Origin: Actinomycetota bacterium
GTDB lineage: Bacteria; Actinomycetota; Thermoleophilia; Miltoncostaeales; Miltoncostaeaceae
Direction of reading: 5' to 3'
Length of the DNA stretch: 14,838 bases
Assembly (NCBI GenBank): GCA_005800465.1
Contig: SYFI01000107.1
Span: forward strand, 1-14,838
Position 1 is the first letter of the stretch, and each line of letters begins with the position of its first letter. Under the pieces are notes generated by a model. It saw only the letters and a list, made by a program, of their open reading frames with translations, searched no databases and was not told the DNA's origin. The position numbers were made by a program, and so were the translations under genes. Of the stretch, positions 5,849 through 12,840 are shown in pieces.

Positions 5849-7165
5849 ATGAACGCAGTGGCCATCGACACCGTCTGGGTGGTTGTTGCCGGATGTCTGG
5901 TGCTGCTGATGCAGGCTGGGTTTGCTGCGCTCGAGATGGGCCTCTCGCGGATGAAGAACGCGGGTGCCGTGGCCGCCAAGGTCATCGTCAACTTCGCGCT
6001 TACCCTCGTGGTGTTCTGGGCCATCGGATATGCGATTGCGTTTGGCGATGGCAGTGGGTTCGCCGGTGCCACGGCGTGGTTCATCGATATCGGCAACAGC
6101 GAGGGCGTGGCGGCGCTCTCGTACTCGGGTATTGACGAGACAACAAAGTTCTTTTTCGAGGCCATGTTTGCCGCGGTGGCGCTGGCCATCGTGTGGGGGA
6201 CCATGCTCGACCGGGCACGGTTCGTTACCTACCTGCCCTTTGCAATCCTGTTCGTCGGGCTCATCTATCCCATCGTCACCCACTGGGTGTGGGGCGGCGG
6301 ATGGCTTTCCCAGAACGGGTTCCAGGACTTCGCGGGCTCCGGGGTGGTGCACATCACCGGGGCGTTCGCGGGTATCGCTGGCGCGATCATTGTGGGGCCA
6401 CGCATCGGCAAGTTCCGGTCGGATGGAAGGGCCAATCCCATTCCCGGCCATTCGATGCCCATGGCCGTGCTGGGAGTGCTCATTCTGTGGGTGGGGTGGA
6501 TGGGATTCAACGCTGGCTCGTTTTTGGGCGCCGTGGGCAAGCCAATCGGCACGGTGGTGGTTGTCACAAACCTCGCGGGTGCCTTCGGCGTGCTCGGTGC
6601 CGTGGTGATGTCGCGCCTGCTTCTGGGCACGTACGACATCGGGATGATGGGCAACGGCGCCATCGCAGGGCTGGGCGCCATCGCGGGCCCCTGCGCATTC
6701 GTGGTGCCCTGGGCTGGCGCGCTCATCGGTCTGATGGCCGGCTGCGCGATGGTGCCAATGGTGCTGCTGGTTGACCGCATGCGCATCGACGACCCAATCG
6801 GGGTGCTCGCCGGGCACGGCATGGGCGGGATTGTAGGGGTGCTCGCCGCTGGGTTCCTCACCACCACCGATGCTGCGGCCACGCTGGGCGGCCGTCCTGG
6901 CCTCTTCTACGGCGGCGGCGCGACCCAACTGGGGTGGCAGGCCATCGGCATGGTGTGCATCGCTGCATTCGCCTTCACCACCGGCTACGCGGCGTTTTGG
7001 CTTATCCAGAAGACCGTCGGCCTCAGAGCATCGGAGTCCGACGAGATGACCGGACTCGATATCTCTGAGCACGGCATGTTTGGGTACCCGGAGCGGTTCA
7101 TTGAGGTTATTGGTGCCGAGCCGGAGGATGCCCACTCCCGCGTGGGTGGATCGCTGAACGCCTGA
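5849..7165 (+). CDS. amt: Ammonium transporter 1 (Amt/MEP/Rh family)
   Basis: Channel-like NH4+/NH3 uptake protein of the cytoplasmic membrane, 438 aa, with the 11-helix pattern of the family and no cleaved signal peptide. Conserved elements seen are MGLSRMKNAGA at 30-40, FFFEAMFA at 101-108 (Phe-gate region), THWVWGGGW at 144-152, DFAGSGVVHI at 160-169 (Asp160 and pore His168), GWMGFNAGS at 216-224 and DDPIGVLAGHGMGG at 314-327 (second pore His323). The conserved C-terminal tail near 388-414 (GLRASESDEMTGLDISEHG, then FGYPERFIEV) would contact a PII protein. ATG 5849 is set by GGAGGA 5 nt upstream. The sequence closely resembles the second transporter at 8029, and both tails share the DISEHGM/YGYPE-type motif, pointing to duplication. 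A HAD phosphatase gene starts 38 bp downstream. Confidence 0.95.
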   Translation: MNAVAIDTVWVVVAGCLVLLMQAGFAALEMGLSRMKNAGAVAAKVIVNFALTLVVFWAIGYAIAFGDGSGFAGATAWFIDIGNSEGVAALSYSGIDETTKFFFEAMFAAVALAIVWGTMLDRARFVTYLPFAILFVGLIYPIVTHWVWGGGWLSQNGFQDFAGSGVVHITGAFAGIAGAIIVGPRIGKFRSDGRANPIPGHSMPMAVLGVLILWVGWMGFNAGSFLGAVGKPIGTVVVVTNLAGAFGVLGAVVMSRLLLGTYDIGMMGNGAIAGLGAIAGPCAFVVPWAGALIGLMAGCAMVPMVLLVDRMRIDDPIGVLAGHGMGGIVGVLAAGFLTTTDAAATLGGRPGLFYGGGATQLGWQAIGMVCIAAFAFTTGYAAFWLIQKTVGLRASESDEMTGLDISEHGMFGYPERFIEVIGAEPEDAHSRVGGSLNA

Positions 7166-7203
7166 TCCGACCTGCAGGTGCCGCCACTGGGCACACTGCG
7201 GAC

Positions 7204-7875
7204 GTGCTTGTGCTGTTTGATATCGATGGGACCCTGCTCCACGGCGCGCCGGAGGGGCATGCCCACGCGATGGCCGATGCCATGCGCACGGTGTGGGGCG
7301 TCCCGGTCGTGCCGGATGATGTGTGGGCCACCCAGCCTGCGGGTCGCACCGATCGCGAGATCGCCCGCCTGGTGCTGCGTGGCCACTCAGTCACCGACGT
7401 CGCCATTGATGCATGCATGCGCGAGTGGATCGATCTCGCGTGCAGGATGCACGCGCAGATGGCCAACGCCCATCCACCGCCCGCGGCCGCACCGGATGCC
7501 GAGGCCGTACTGGCGTCCCTGAAGGGGCAGGGGGTCGAGATGGCGTTGGTGACCGGGAACCTCGAGAAGATCGGCCGGGCTAAGGTGGCTGCAGCCGGTC
7601 TCGGCGCGTGGTTTGCGGCCGGTGAAGGGGGTTTTGGATCCGACGCCGAGTTGCGCGCTGATCTGGTGGAGCGGGCGCGCGAGCGCGCCAGCGAACGGTA
7701 TCCGGACGATCATGTGGTGGTGATCGGGGACACCCCCCGCGATATCGCCGCCGCACGGGCTGCTGGCGTGCGCGTGATCGCAGTGACCACCGGGGCTCAC
7801 GATGCGGGTGCCCTTGCCGGCGCAGACGCCGTTGTTCCTCATCTCACGGGCGCTTCGGAGATTCTCGACCGCTGA
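7204..7875 (+). CDS. HAD-superfamily phosphatase (phosphoglycolate phosphatase-like)
   Basis: Cytosolic phosphatase with all core HAD motifs. Motif I is FDIDGT at 5-10 (nucleophile Asp6, acid/base Asp8), motif II VTGN at 116-119, Lys residues at 122/127 are candidates for motif III, and motif IV is GDTPRD at 175-180. The C-terminus AARAAGVRVIAVTTGAHDAG is typical of Gph-like phosphatases. The helical cap lies between motifs I and II (about 15-95). At 223 aa it has the usual length. The GTG start at 7204 is the only start that keeps motif I near the N-terminus; no clear Shine-Dalgarno site precedes it. It lies between two ammonium transporter genes and may be translated from the amt1 transcript. 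The substrate is unknown and no role in nitrogen metabolism can be inferred from sequence. Confidence 0.85.
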   Translation: MLVLFDIDGTLLHGAPEGHAHAMADAMRTVWGVPVVPDDVWATQPAGRTDREIARLVLRGHSVTDVAIDACMREWIDLACRMHAQMANAHPPPAAAPDAEAVLASLKGQGVEMALVTGNLEKIGRAKVAAAGLGAWFAAGEGGFGSDAELRADLVERARERASERYPDDHVVVIGDTPRDIAAARAAGVRVIAVTTGAHDAGALAGADAVVPHLTGASEILDR

Positions 7876-7876
7876 T

Positions 7877-7906
7877 CCGCAGCATGCGGGTTCGCCTCAG
7901 GGCGAA
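7877..7906 (+). terminator. Two tandem hairpins after the HAD gene
   Basis: CCGCA-GCA-TGCGG (7877-7889) and TTCGCC-TCAG-GGCGAA (7891-7906) are perfect stems of 5 and 6 bp lying back to back, one base after the HAD stop codon. No T-tract follows, so canonical intrinsic termination is uncertain. The position suggests a transcript boundary before amt2. Confidence 0.4.
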
Positions 7907-8028
7907 GGGTGTGTGCCACCACTTCATCCCTGAGCACAAGGAGCGCCACGCGCCGTCGCCATACCCTCGTCGATGAATGGTGGCCGTGCACATGCACTGC
8001 CCCGAAATCGATGAAGGAGGGCAACTCT
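7907..8028 (+). promoter_or_regulatory. Leader/promoter region of amt2-glnK
   Basis: The gap before amt2. It contains the imperfect dyad GTGCA-CA-TGCAC at 7986-7997 and the strong Shine-Dalgarno AAGGAGGG at 8014-8021, 7 nt before ATG 8029. No clear -35/-10 pair was recognised. An upstream in-frame ATG at 7909 exists, but the sequence it would add is Arg/Thr-rich and precedes a proper signal peptide, so it is not used here. Confidence 0.45.
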
Positions 8029-9495
8029 ATGCGTCAGAGGTCACTCAGGTTGGGTGCCGCAGCAGCAGTGCTGCTGCTTGGCGTCCCCGCCTTGGCCACT
8101 GCGGCAGCTGGTCCGTCCCCGACCGACGTCGCGGTCAACTCCATGTGGGTTGTGATTGCTGCGATTCTGGTGCTCTTCATGCAGGCCGGCTTCGCAATGC
8201 TCGAGATCGGCCTCTCACGCATGAAGAACTCCGGTGCGGTCGCCGGAAAGATCGTCGTCAATCTTGCAATTACATTCCTCATGTTCTGGGCGATCGGATT
8301 CGCGCTCGGTTTTGGTGATGGGAATGACTTTGTGGGATCCGCAGGCTGGTTTCTGGACAACGCGGATGCGGCGGGCGACACCAACTCGCTTGGCCTCTTC
8401 GACTTCGGCAACGCCCTCGCGGCCTACAACATTCCGGTTGAGGCAGTCTTCTTCTTCCAGGCGGTGTTCTGTGCTGTGTCGCTCGCCATCGTGTTCGGCA
8501 CGATGCTCGACCGCACGAAGTTCATCGCGTACATCATCTTCGGTGTCGTCTTCACCGGGGTCATCTACCCGATCGTCGCCCACTGGACGTGGGGTGGCGG
8601 CTGGCTCTTCCAGCAGGGCTTCCTCGACTTCGCGGGATCCTCGATCGTCCACTTGCAGGGTGCACTCGCGGCCATCGCCGGAACGCTCTTGCTGGGGCCA
8701 CGCCTCGGGAAGTTCCGGGAAGGAAAGCCACAGCCCATCCCAGGCCACTCGATTCCGCTCGCCATCCTCGGGGTGCTCATCCTGTGGGTCGGTTGGATGG
8801 GCTTCAACCCCGGTTCGTTCCTCGGGGCGGTCGGCTACAACTTCGCCGACGTGGCCATCAACACTAACCTGGCGGCGGCGGCCGGCGTCATCGGCGCCAC
8901 CATCGGCTCGCTGGTCATGTTCAAGACGCTTGACGTCTCACAGATGGGCAACGGGGCCATCGCCGGTCTCGTCGCCATCACGGCACCATGTGCCTTCGTG
9001 GATCCGTGGGCTGCAGTGGTCATTGGACTCGTCGTCGGCATGCTCGTGCCGACGCTGGTGGTGCTGGTTGACAAGCTCAAGATCGATGACCCCATCGGCT
9101 GCATTCCGGTGCACGGTGTGTCGGGCATTCTTGGCACCCTGGCAGTGGGCCTCTTCGCCACCCGCGACCGCCTCGACGCGCTGAACCTCTCTGGTTCGGA
9201 GGCCGGTATCTTTTACGGGGGCGGTGGCCACCAGCTGTGGGTTCAGGTGTACGGCGTGGCCGCAACCATCGCCTTTACCTTCACCGCATCGTTCATTCTG
9301 TTTGCATTGATCAAGTACACAGTTGGTCTTCGCGTGAGCGAAGAGGATGAGATGGCGGGCCTCGACATCTCTGAGCACGGTATGTATGGGTACCCGGAGC
9401 AGTTCATCGAGGTTCCCGGGGCATTCCCAGACTCGGGAAGGGCCGACGGTTCGTCGCTCTTCGCCGGTTCCAAGACCGCGACCTCGTCGCAGTAG
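8029..9495 (+). CDS. amt: Ammonium transporter 2 with N-terminal signal peptide
   Basis: Second Amt/MEP/Rh ammonium channel, 488 aa. Translation starts at ATG 8029 after AAGGAGGG (7-nt spacing) and yields a clear signal peptide, MRQRSLRLGAAAAVLLLGVP then ALATAAAG (cleavage near 24-28). A cleaved signal peptide is known for several Amt proteins and places the mature N-terminus outside. Family elements are EIGLSRMKNSG at 59-69, FFFQAVF at 141-147, AHWTWGGGW at 184-192, DFAGSSIVHL at 200-209 (Asp200, pore His208), GWMGFNPGSF at 255-264 and DDPIGCIPVHGVSG at 353-366 (pore His362). The cytoplasmic tail EEDEMAGLDISEHGMYGYPE precedes a short Ser/Gly-rich end. It is followed after 12 bp by glnK, the classic amtB-glnK pairing, so PII probably gates this channel. 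Confidence 0.96.
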   Translation: MRQRSLRLGAAAAVLLLGVPALATAAAGPSPTDVAVNSMWVVIAAILVLFMQAGFAMLEIGLSRMKNSGAVAGKIVVNLAITFLMFWAIGFALGFGDGNDFVGSAGWFLDNADAAGDTNSLGLFDFGNALAAYNIPVEAVFFFQAVFCAVSLAIVFGTMLDRTKFIAYIIFGVVFTGVIYPIVAHWTWGGGWLFQQGFLDFAGSSIVHLQGALAAIAGTLLLGPRLGKFREGKPQPIPGHSIPLAILGVLILWVGWMGFNPGSFLGAVGYNFADVAINTNLAAAAGVIGATIGSLVMFKTLDVSQMGNGAIAGLVAITAPCAFVDPWAAVVIGLVVGMLVPTLVVLVDKLKIDDPIGCIPVHGVSGILGTLAVGLFATRDRLDALNLSGSEAGIFYGGGGHQLWVQVYGVAATIAFTFTASFILFALIKYTVGLRVSEEDEMAGLDISEHGMYGYPEQFIEVPGAFPDSGRADGSSLFAGSKTATSSQ

Positions 9496-9500
9496 GAGGA
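9494..9500 (+). promoter_or_regulatory. Ribosome binding site of glnK overlapping the amt2 stop
   Basis: AGGAGGA begins within the amt2 TAG stop codon (9493-9495) and lies 7 nt before the GTG start of glnK. This favours translational coupling of the pair. Confidence 0.7.
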
Positions 9501-9507
9501 CACTGAC

Positions 9508-9873
9508 GTGAAGAAGATTGAGGCATTCATCCGTCACGAGGCATTTGACGAGATCCGCGACAAGCTGGCGGCCATGGGGCTTCCCTCCATGTCCATCAGT
9601 GAGGTCAAGGGCTCAGGACGCCAAGGCGGATACACAGAGAGTTATCGCGGCGCGAAGACCACAATCTTCATGCGTCCGAAGCTGAAGTTGGAGATCGTGC
9701 TTGACGACAGCGATGTCGAGCGGGCTGTGGATGTCATCCTCGAGCACGCCCACACGGGCGAGCCCGGGGACGGGAAGATCTTCATCATCCCGCTTGATGA
9801 CGCAGTGCGCGTACGAACGGGTGAGCGCGGGGACGTTGTCCTCGCGCCGCACTCGGATAACGCTCCGGCCTAG
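9508..9873 (+). CDS. glnK: Nitrogen regulatory PII protein, T-loop without Tyr51
   Basis: Trimeric signal protein that reads ATP/ADP and 2-oxoglutarate and blocks Amt channels when nitrogen is plentiful. The 121-aa sequence aligns with E. coli GlnB/GlnK without gaps through the T-loop. Gly37 and Gln39 (KGSGRQGG), Lys58, the B-loop TGEPGDGK at 83-90 and Arg101/Arg103 (VRVRTGE) are all kept, so nucleotide and 2-oxoglutarate binding look intact. The T-loop reads ESYRGAKTTIFM: Tyr46 is present but position 51, the uridylylated or adenylylated tyrosine in proteobacteria and many actinobacteria, is Thr. Position 49, phosphorylated Ser in cyanobacteria, is Ala. It starts at GTG 9508, is coupled to amt2, and its TAG shares CTAG with the convergent kinase stop. 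GlnK is preferred over GlnB because of linkage to amt. Confidence 0.95.
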   Translation: MKKIEAFIRHEAFDEIRDKLAAMGLPSMSISEVKGSGRQGGYTESYRGAKTTIFMRPKLKLEIVLDDSDVERAVDVILEHAHTGEPGDGKIFIIPLDDAVRVRTGERGDVVLAPHSDNAPA

Positions 9874-11387
9874 GTCGGACCACCCATCGCGGTGGGTGTG
9901 GGGCCCTCGTCGAGGTTGGACGGGGGCCCCACGTCGTTTCGGGGCTCCGGCGCCTGCGCAGGGAGCGTGAGCGTAAATCGTGCCCCGCCTGCGGGCGCCG
10001 TACCGGCTGTGAGGTCTCCGCCCAGTGCGCGGGTGAGTTGGCGTGCGATGGCCAGGCCGAGGCCCGATCCCTGGCTGCCCTCCGGCGTTTCAGCCGACCG
10101 GAATGGCTCGAAGATGGCTTCGCGCATATCGGGGCTGACCCCGGGTCCGTTGTCGTCAACATCAACCGTGACCCCGCCATTCCCGTTCGGTCGGGCCGAG
10201 AGAACGACCTCGCCACCGGGGGGAGCCCAGCGGATTGCGTTGTCGATGAGGTTGGTGACCACCTGCTGCACGCGGTCCGGGTCGGTGATGACCTCGGGCA
10301 GGTCGCCGATGTCGGCGCGCAGGGTGACGCCCCTGACCTTGGCCGTGGACCACAGCGCATCGGTCGCCTGCTCCAGTGGCAGCGCGGCAGCCACGGGCAC
10401 GAGGTTGACGCGGAACCGGTCGGCATCCATGCGTGCCAGATCGAGCAGATCGGTCACCAGTACCTCAAGGCGTGTGGCCTCAGATGCGATGGCCCCGAGT
10501 GACCGCGGCACGGCGTCCTCGGGTACCACGCCATCGGAGAGGGCAGATGCGTGCCCGCGGATGGCGGTGAGGGGGGTGCGCAGGTCATGGGTGACCCGCA
10601 TGAGGAACTCGCGAGCCAGGCGGTCTCGACGTGCCAGTTGACGCACCATCGCGTTGAACGACCGCGCGACGGCGTCGAGCTCCTCTGCACCACCGGTGGC
10701 GACCTCGGTCTGCAGGTCACCCGCCGCCACGCTTGCCGCCGCCGCTTCAAGGTCGCGGAGCGGTCGGGTCGCACGTCGCGTAATCCACAGCACCAACACC
10801 ACAGCAACCAGAAGGCCCAGAAGTGTGGCAACGAGGATGGGGGGCAGTACGTCACCCCAGTTGGCCGCCACCTCGTTCTGTGGGCGCGTGAGCACGATGG
10901 CACCCACATAGCGGCTGCCCACCGTGACGGGCGCTGCAGCCGCGAACGTTGGCGTGGTGGCACCGGTGGGCGTGAATCCAAATGCCTGCGAGCCATCGCG
11001 CACCAATACCGCGGGGCTCAGGTCCCGTGCCACCGTTCCGGGGAGGCCACCAGTGGGATCGGATGCCCCGGGCGAGAGGTCAAGGCCCACGTAATACAGG
11101 CGCGTGCTCGGGCCGGCGAGGGTCTCGAGATTGCCGATGGGGTCAGTGCGGAACTCGGCACCGGTCTCGAGCGCGGTCTGCACACGGGCAGATACCAGCA
11201 CTGCGACCGCACGCGCCTGGCGGTCCAACTCGGCCCGTGCCTGGTTGGTCGCCTCCCCGCGGATGAGCGAGACGGCAATGGCGGCAAACAGGATGGCCGC
11301 GACGATGAGCCCGCCGACCGCGCCGAGCGCCACTCGTCCCGAGAGGCTCGCCCACGGCCTCCGGCGGGCCGGGGCCGCGGCAGTCAC
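9870..11387 (-). CDS. Sensor histidine kinase (two-component system)
   Basis: Membrane kinase that should phosphorylate the response regulator encoded directly upstream. From GTG 11387 it is 505 aa. It has TM1 at about 20-42, an extracytoplasmic sensor domain (about 43-180) with no recognised ligand motif, TM2 at about 181-202, HAMP to about 255, and a HisKA H-box THDLRTPL at 266-273 (phospho-acceptor His267). The ATPase N-box is NLIDNAIRW (Asn383 region), G1 DDNGPGV 411-417, F-box IFEPF and G2 GSGLGLAI 440-447. GTG 11387 is chosen because GTGA overlaps the regulator's TGA by 4 bp, a common coupled arrangement; an upstream ATG at 11420 is possible. The last 25 or so residues (from about APEPRNDVGPP) are a Pro/Gly-rich tail beyond the ATPase fold, encoded by DNA that also forms the glnK-distal hairpin. 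Confidence 0.92.
   Translation of the reverse strand: MTAAAPARRRPWASLSGRVALGAVGGLIVAAILFAAIAVSLIRGEATNQARAELDRQARAVAVLVSARVQTALETGAEFRTDPIGNLETLAGPSTRLYYVGLDLSPGASDPTGGLPGTVARDLSPAVLVRDGSQAFGFTPTGATTPTFAAAAPVTVGSRYVGAIVLTRPQNEVAANWGDVLPPILVATLLGLLVAVVLVLWITRRATRPLRDLEAAAASVAAGDLQTEVATGGAEELDAVARSFNAMVRQLARRDRLAREFLMRVTHDLRTPLTAIRGHASALSDGVVPEDAVPRSLGAIASEATRLEVLVTDLLDLARMDADRFRVNLVPVAAALPLEQATDALWSTAKVRGVTLRADIGDLPEVITDPDRVQQVVTNLIDNAIRWAPPGGEVVLSARPNGNGGVTVDVDDNGPGVSPDMREAIFEPFRSAETPEGSQGSGLGLAIARQLTRALGGDLTAGTAPAGGARFTLTLPAQAPEPRNDVGPPSNLDEGPTPTAMGGPT
9898..9932 (+). terminator. Long hairpin downstream of glnK, inside the kinase 3' end
   Basis: GTGGGGCCC at 9898-9906 pairs with GGGCCCCAC at 9924-9932. 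The stem continues through a T-G pair (9907/9923) into CGTC (9908-9911) with GACG (9919-9922), giving 14 bp around a 7-nt loop in the plus-strand RNA. It begins 25 nt after the glnK stop codon. The following sequence ACGTCGTTTCGG (from 9931) has only a short T run. It probably ends the amt2-glnK transcript. In the minus-strand RNA the central pair becomes a C-A mismatch. Confidence 0.65.
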
Positions 11388-12091
11388 CGCCGGGCCGCAA
11401 CCTTGTAGCCGGTACCCCACACAGTCTCAATGGGACAGGCATCGCCCAACTTGCGACGCAGTTGACGCACGTGCACGTCAATGGTGCGGCTATCCCCGAG
11501 GAATGTGTAACCCCACACACGCTCAAGCAGCTGTTCACGGCTCAGCACAAGACCCCGGGCCTGCACGAGCGTGGTCAGCAGGTCGAACTCCTTGGGTGTG
11601 AGCGCCACCTCGGTGTCGCTCACATACACCTCGCGCGGGCCCACCTCGATGCGCAGGCCGTCAACCTCGAGCACCGGTGGCATGTCCGGGTCGACCTGAT
11701 CGGCCTGGCCATCGCTGCGGCGCAGTACCGCACGCACCCGGGCCACCAACTCGCGCGGGTCGAAGGGCTTGGTGACGTAGTCGTCGGCGCCTAGTTCGAG
11801 CCCCACGACCTTGTCGACTGGCTCGTCGCGCGCGGTGAGCATGAGGATGGGCATCGACCCACCGCCCTGGCGGATACGCCGGGTCACTTCGAACCCATCC
11901 ACGCCGGGCAGGTTCAGATCGAGCAGCAGCAGGTCGGGCTTGTCGGCGTCGATCTTCTCGAGCGCTGTGTCGCCGCGCGCTGCGACATCCACGCGAAAGC
12001 CAGCCGCCTCCAGATACATCTTGGCGAAGGAGGCGATGTTGGGCTCATCCTCGGCGATGAGAATGAATGGCTGTTCGTTTGAAGATCCCAT
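11384..12091 (-). CDS. Response regulator, OmpR/PhoB family
   Basis: DNA-binding transcription factor activated by phosphorylation, 235 aa. The receiver domain (about 8-122) has the acidic pocket AEDE (Glu14, Asp15), phospho-acceptor Asp58 in LLLLDLNLPG, Thr86 in MLTA and Lys108 in VTKPF. The winged-helix output domain (about 140-232) carries ALTPKEFDLLTTL and the recognition-helix segment DSRTIDVHVRQLRRKLGD of OmpR-type regulators. It starts at ATG 12091 without a visible Shine-Dalgarno site. Its stop overlaps the kinase start by 4 bp. The secreted-protein gene ends 32 bp upstream on the same strand, so co-transcription is plausible. Target genes cannot be read from sequence; a direct-repeat candidate lies at 12790-12806. 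Confidence 0.94.
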   Translation of the reverse strand: MGSSNEQPFILIAEDEPNIASFAKMYLEAAGFRVDVAARGDTALEKIDADKPDLLLLDLNLPGVDGFEVTRRIRQGGGSMPILMLTARDEPVDKVVGLELGADDYVTKPFDPRELVARVRAVLRRSDGQADQVDPDMPPVLEVDGLRIEVGPREVYVSDTEVALTPKEFDLLTTLVQARGLVLSREQLLERVWGYTFLGDSRTIDVHVRQLRRKLGDACPIETVWGTGYKVAARR

Positions 12092-12123
12092 GGTGTGGCC
12101 CGACGGAGGTTACCCCGTGTGGG

Positions 12124-12723
12124 CTATTTCGCGGCCGCCAGTGCGAGATCGATGGGTTTGAGCGGCCAGCTCTGGGGGCTGCCGTTGTTCACGGTGAAGG
12201 TGCCCACGCCGTCAAGCATCCCGCTGCCACTGCCCGTGATGGCGATGGCGAGCGATCCCCTGCCGGACAGGTCGACCCGGATGTCGGTCCCGTCGATGAG
12301 AAAGCGTTCGCGTGGTGACGTCGTCACCGCGACTCGGGTGCGAGTGCCATCGGCCTTCGTCACCCGCTTGAACGGGATGCATGCCGCGCCCACGCGCAGC
12401 ATCCCATCGCCCCGGCGATCCTCCACGCGGATGGTCATTCCCCTCACGGTGCCCCAGGACATGAATGATCCCAGCAGGCGAACCCGCCCCGCCCCCTGGA
12501 TGTTCACCTGGCCGCCAGCGCCCGCCGCGCCGGTCGTGACCGGGTTGAGGTTGGTGCCGGGTGAACGGCAGTCACCCTTGCTGTGCGACGGCACGCTGTG
12601 TGATGGGCCTCTTTCGGGGGAATGAGAGGGACCGCCCGGAGCGCTGATCGCTGGCGCGGCCATGGCGAGCGCTCCGATGAGAGCGGCGGTAACGGCGGCG
12701 CGTGGGGGTGAAGGGGTTCGCAT
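12124..12723 (-). CDS. Secreted protein of unknown function
   Basis: A 199-aa protein with a clear Sec signal peptide (MRTPSPPRAAVTAALIGALA, then MAAPAISA; cleavage near residue 28). A short His/Ser/Pro linker follows with PSHS at 32-35, 40-43 and 45-48. The rest is a Gly-rich, probably all-beta domain with alternating hydrophobic residues (VNIQGAGRVRLLG, IDGTDIRVDLSGRGSLAIAI) ending in LDGVGTFTVNNG. Two Cys (52, 115) could form a disulfide outside the cell. ATG 12723 is chosen over an upstream in-frame start at 12798 because it begins the signal peptide. No family is recognised with confidence. It lies 32 bp upstream of the response regulator gene on the same strand, so it may be controlled by, or signal to, that two-component system. 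This is inference. Confidence 0.75.
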   Translation of the reverse strand: MRTPSPPRAAVTAALIGALAMAAPAISAPGGPSHSPERGPSHSVPSHSKGDCRSPGTNLNPVTTGAAGAGGQVNIQGAGRVRLLGSFMSWGTVRGMTIRVEDRRGDGMLRVGAACIPFKRVTKADGTRTRVAVTTSPRERFLIDGTDIRVDLSGRGSLAIAITGSGSGMLDGVGTFTVNNGSPQSWPLKPIDLALAAAK

Positions 12724-12789
12724 GGTGTGTCCAGTCGATACGGACAAGGTCAATCGTGGCCCTTCACCATGCGAAACGCGAGGGCACAC

Positions 12790-12806
12790 CGTAAGCATTT
12801 CGTGAA
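12790..12806 (-). promoter_or_regulatory. Possible regulator-binding direct repeat
   Basis: Read on the minus strand, TTCACG (12806-12801) and CTTACG (12795-12790) lie 11 bp apart and share 4 of 6 bases. This is the spacing used by OmpR/PhoB-family direct-repeat sites. It sits 67 bp upstream of the secreted-protein start. The match is weak. Confidence 0.2.
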
Positions 12807-12812
12807 TCCGTA

Positions 12813-12827
12813 CGGGGCACCTCCCCG
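12813..12827 (-). terminator. Small hairpin after the zinc-ribbon gene
   Basis: CGGGG (12813-12817) and CCCCG (12823-12827) form a 5-bp GC stem over a 5-nt loop, just 13 bp past the stop codon of the zinc-ribbon gene on the minus strand. There is no T-tract. A weak terminator candidate. Confidence 0.3.
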
Positions 12828-12840
12828 CTCATATACCCAG

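Noticed and set aside
5750..7135. A 461-aa open frame on the minus strand opposite amt1
   Set aside because: It is a shadow frame of a GC-rich gene: His/Gly/Glu/Arg-rich composition, no domain, and amt1 is unmistakable on the other strand.
7909..8028. Longer amt2 start at ATG 7909
   Set aside because: A strong Shine-Dalgarno and a proper signal peptide begin at ATG 8029; the extra 40 residues look non-coding.
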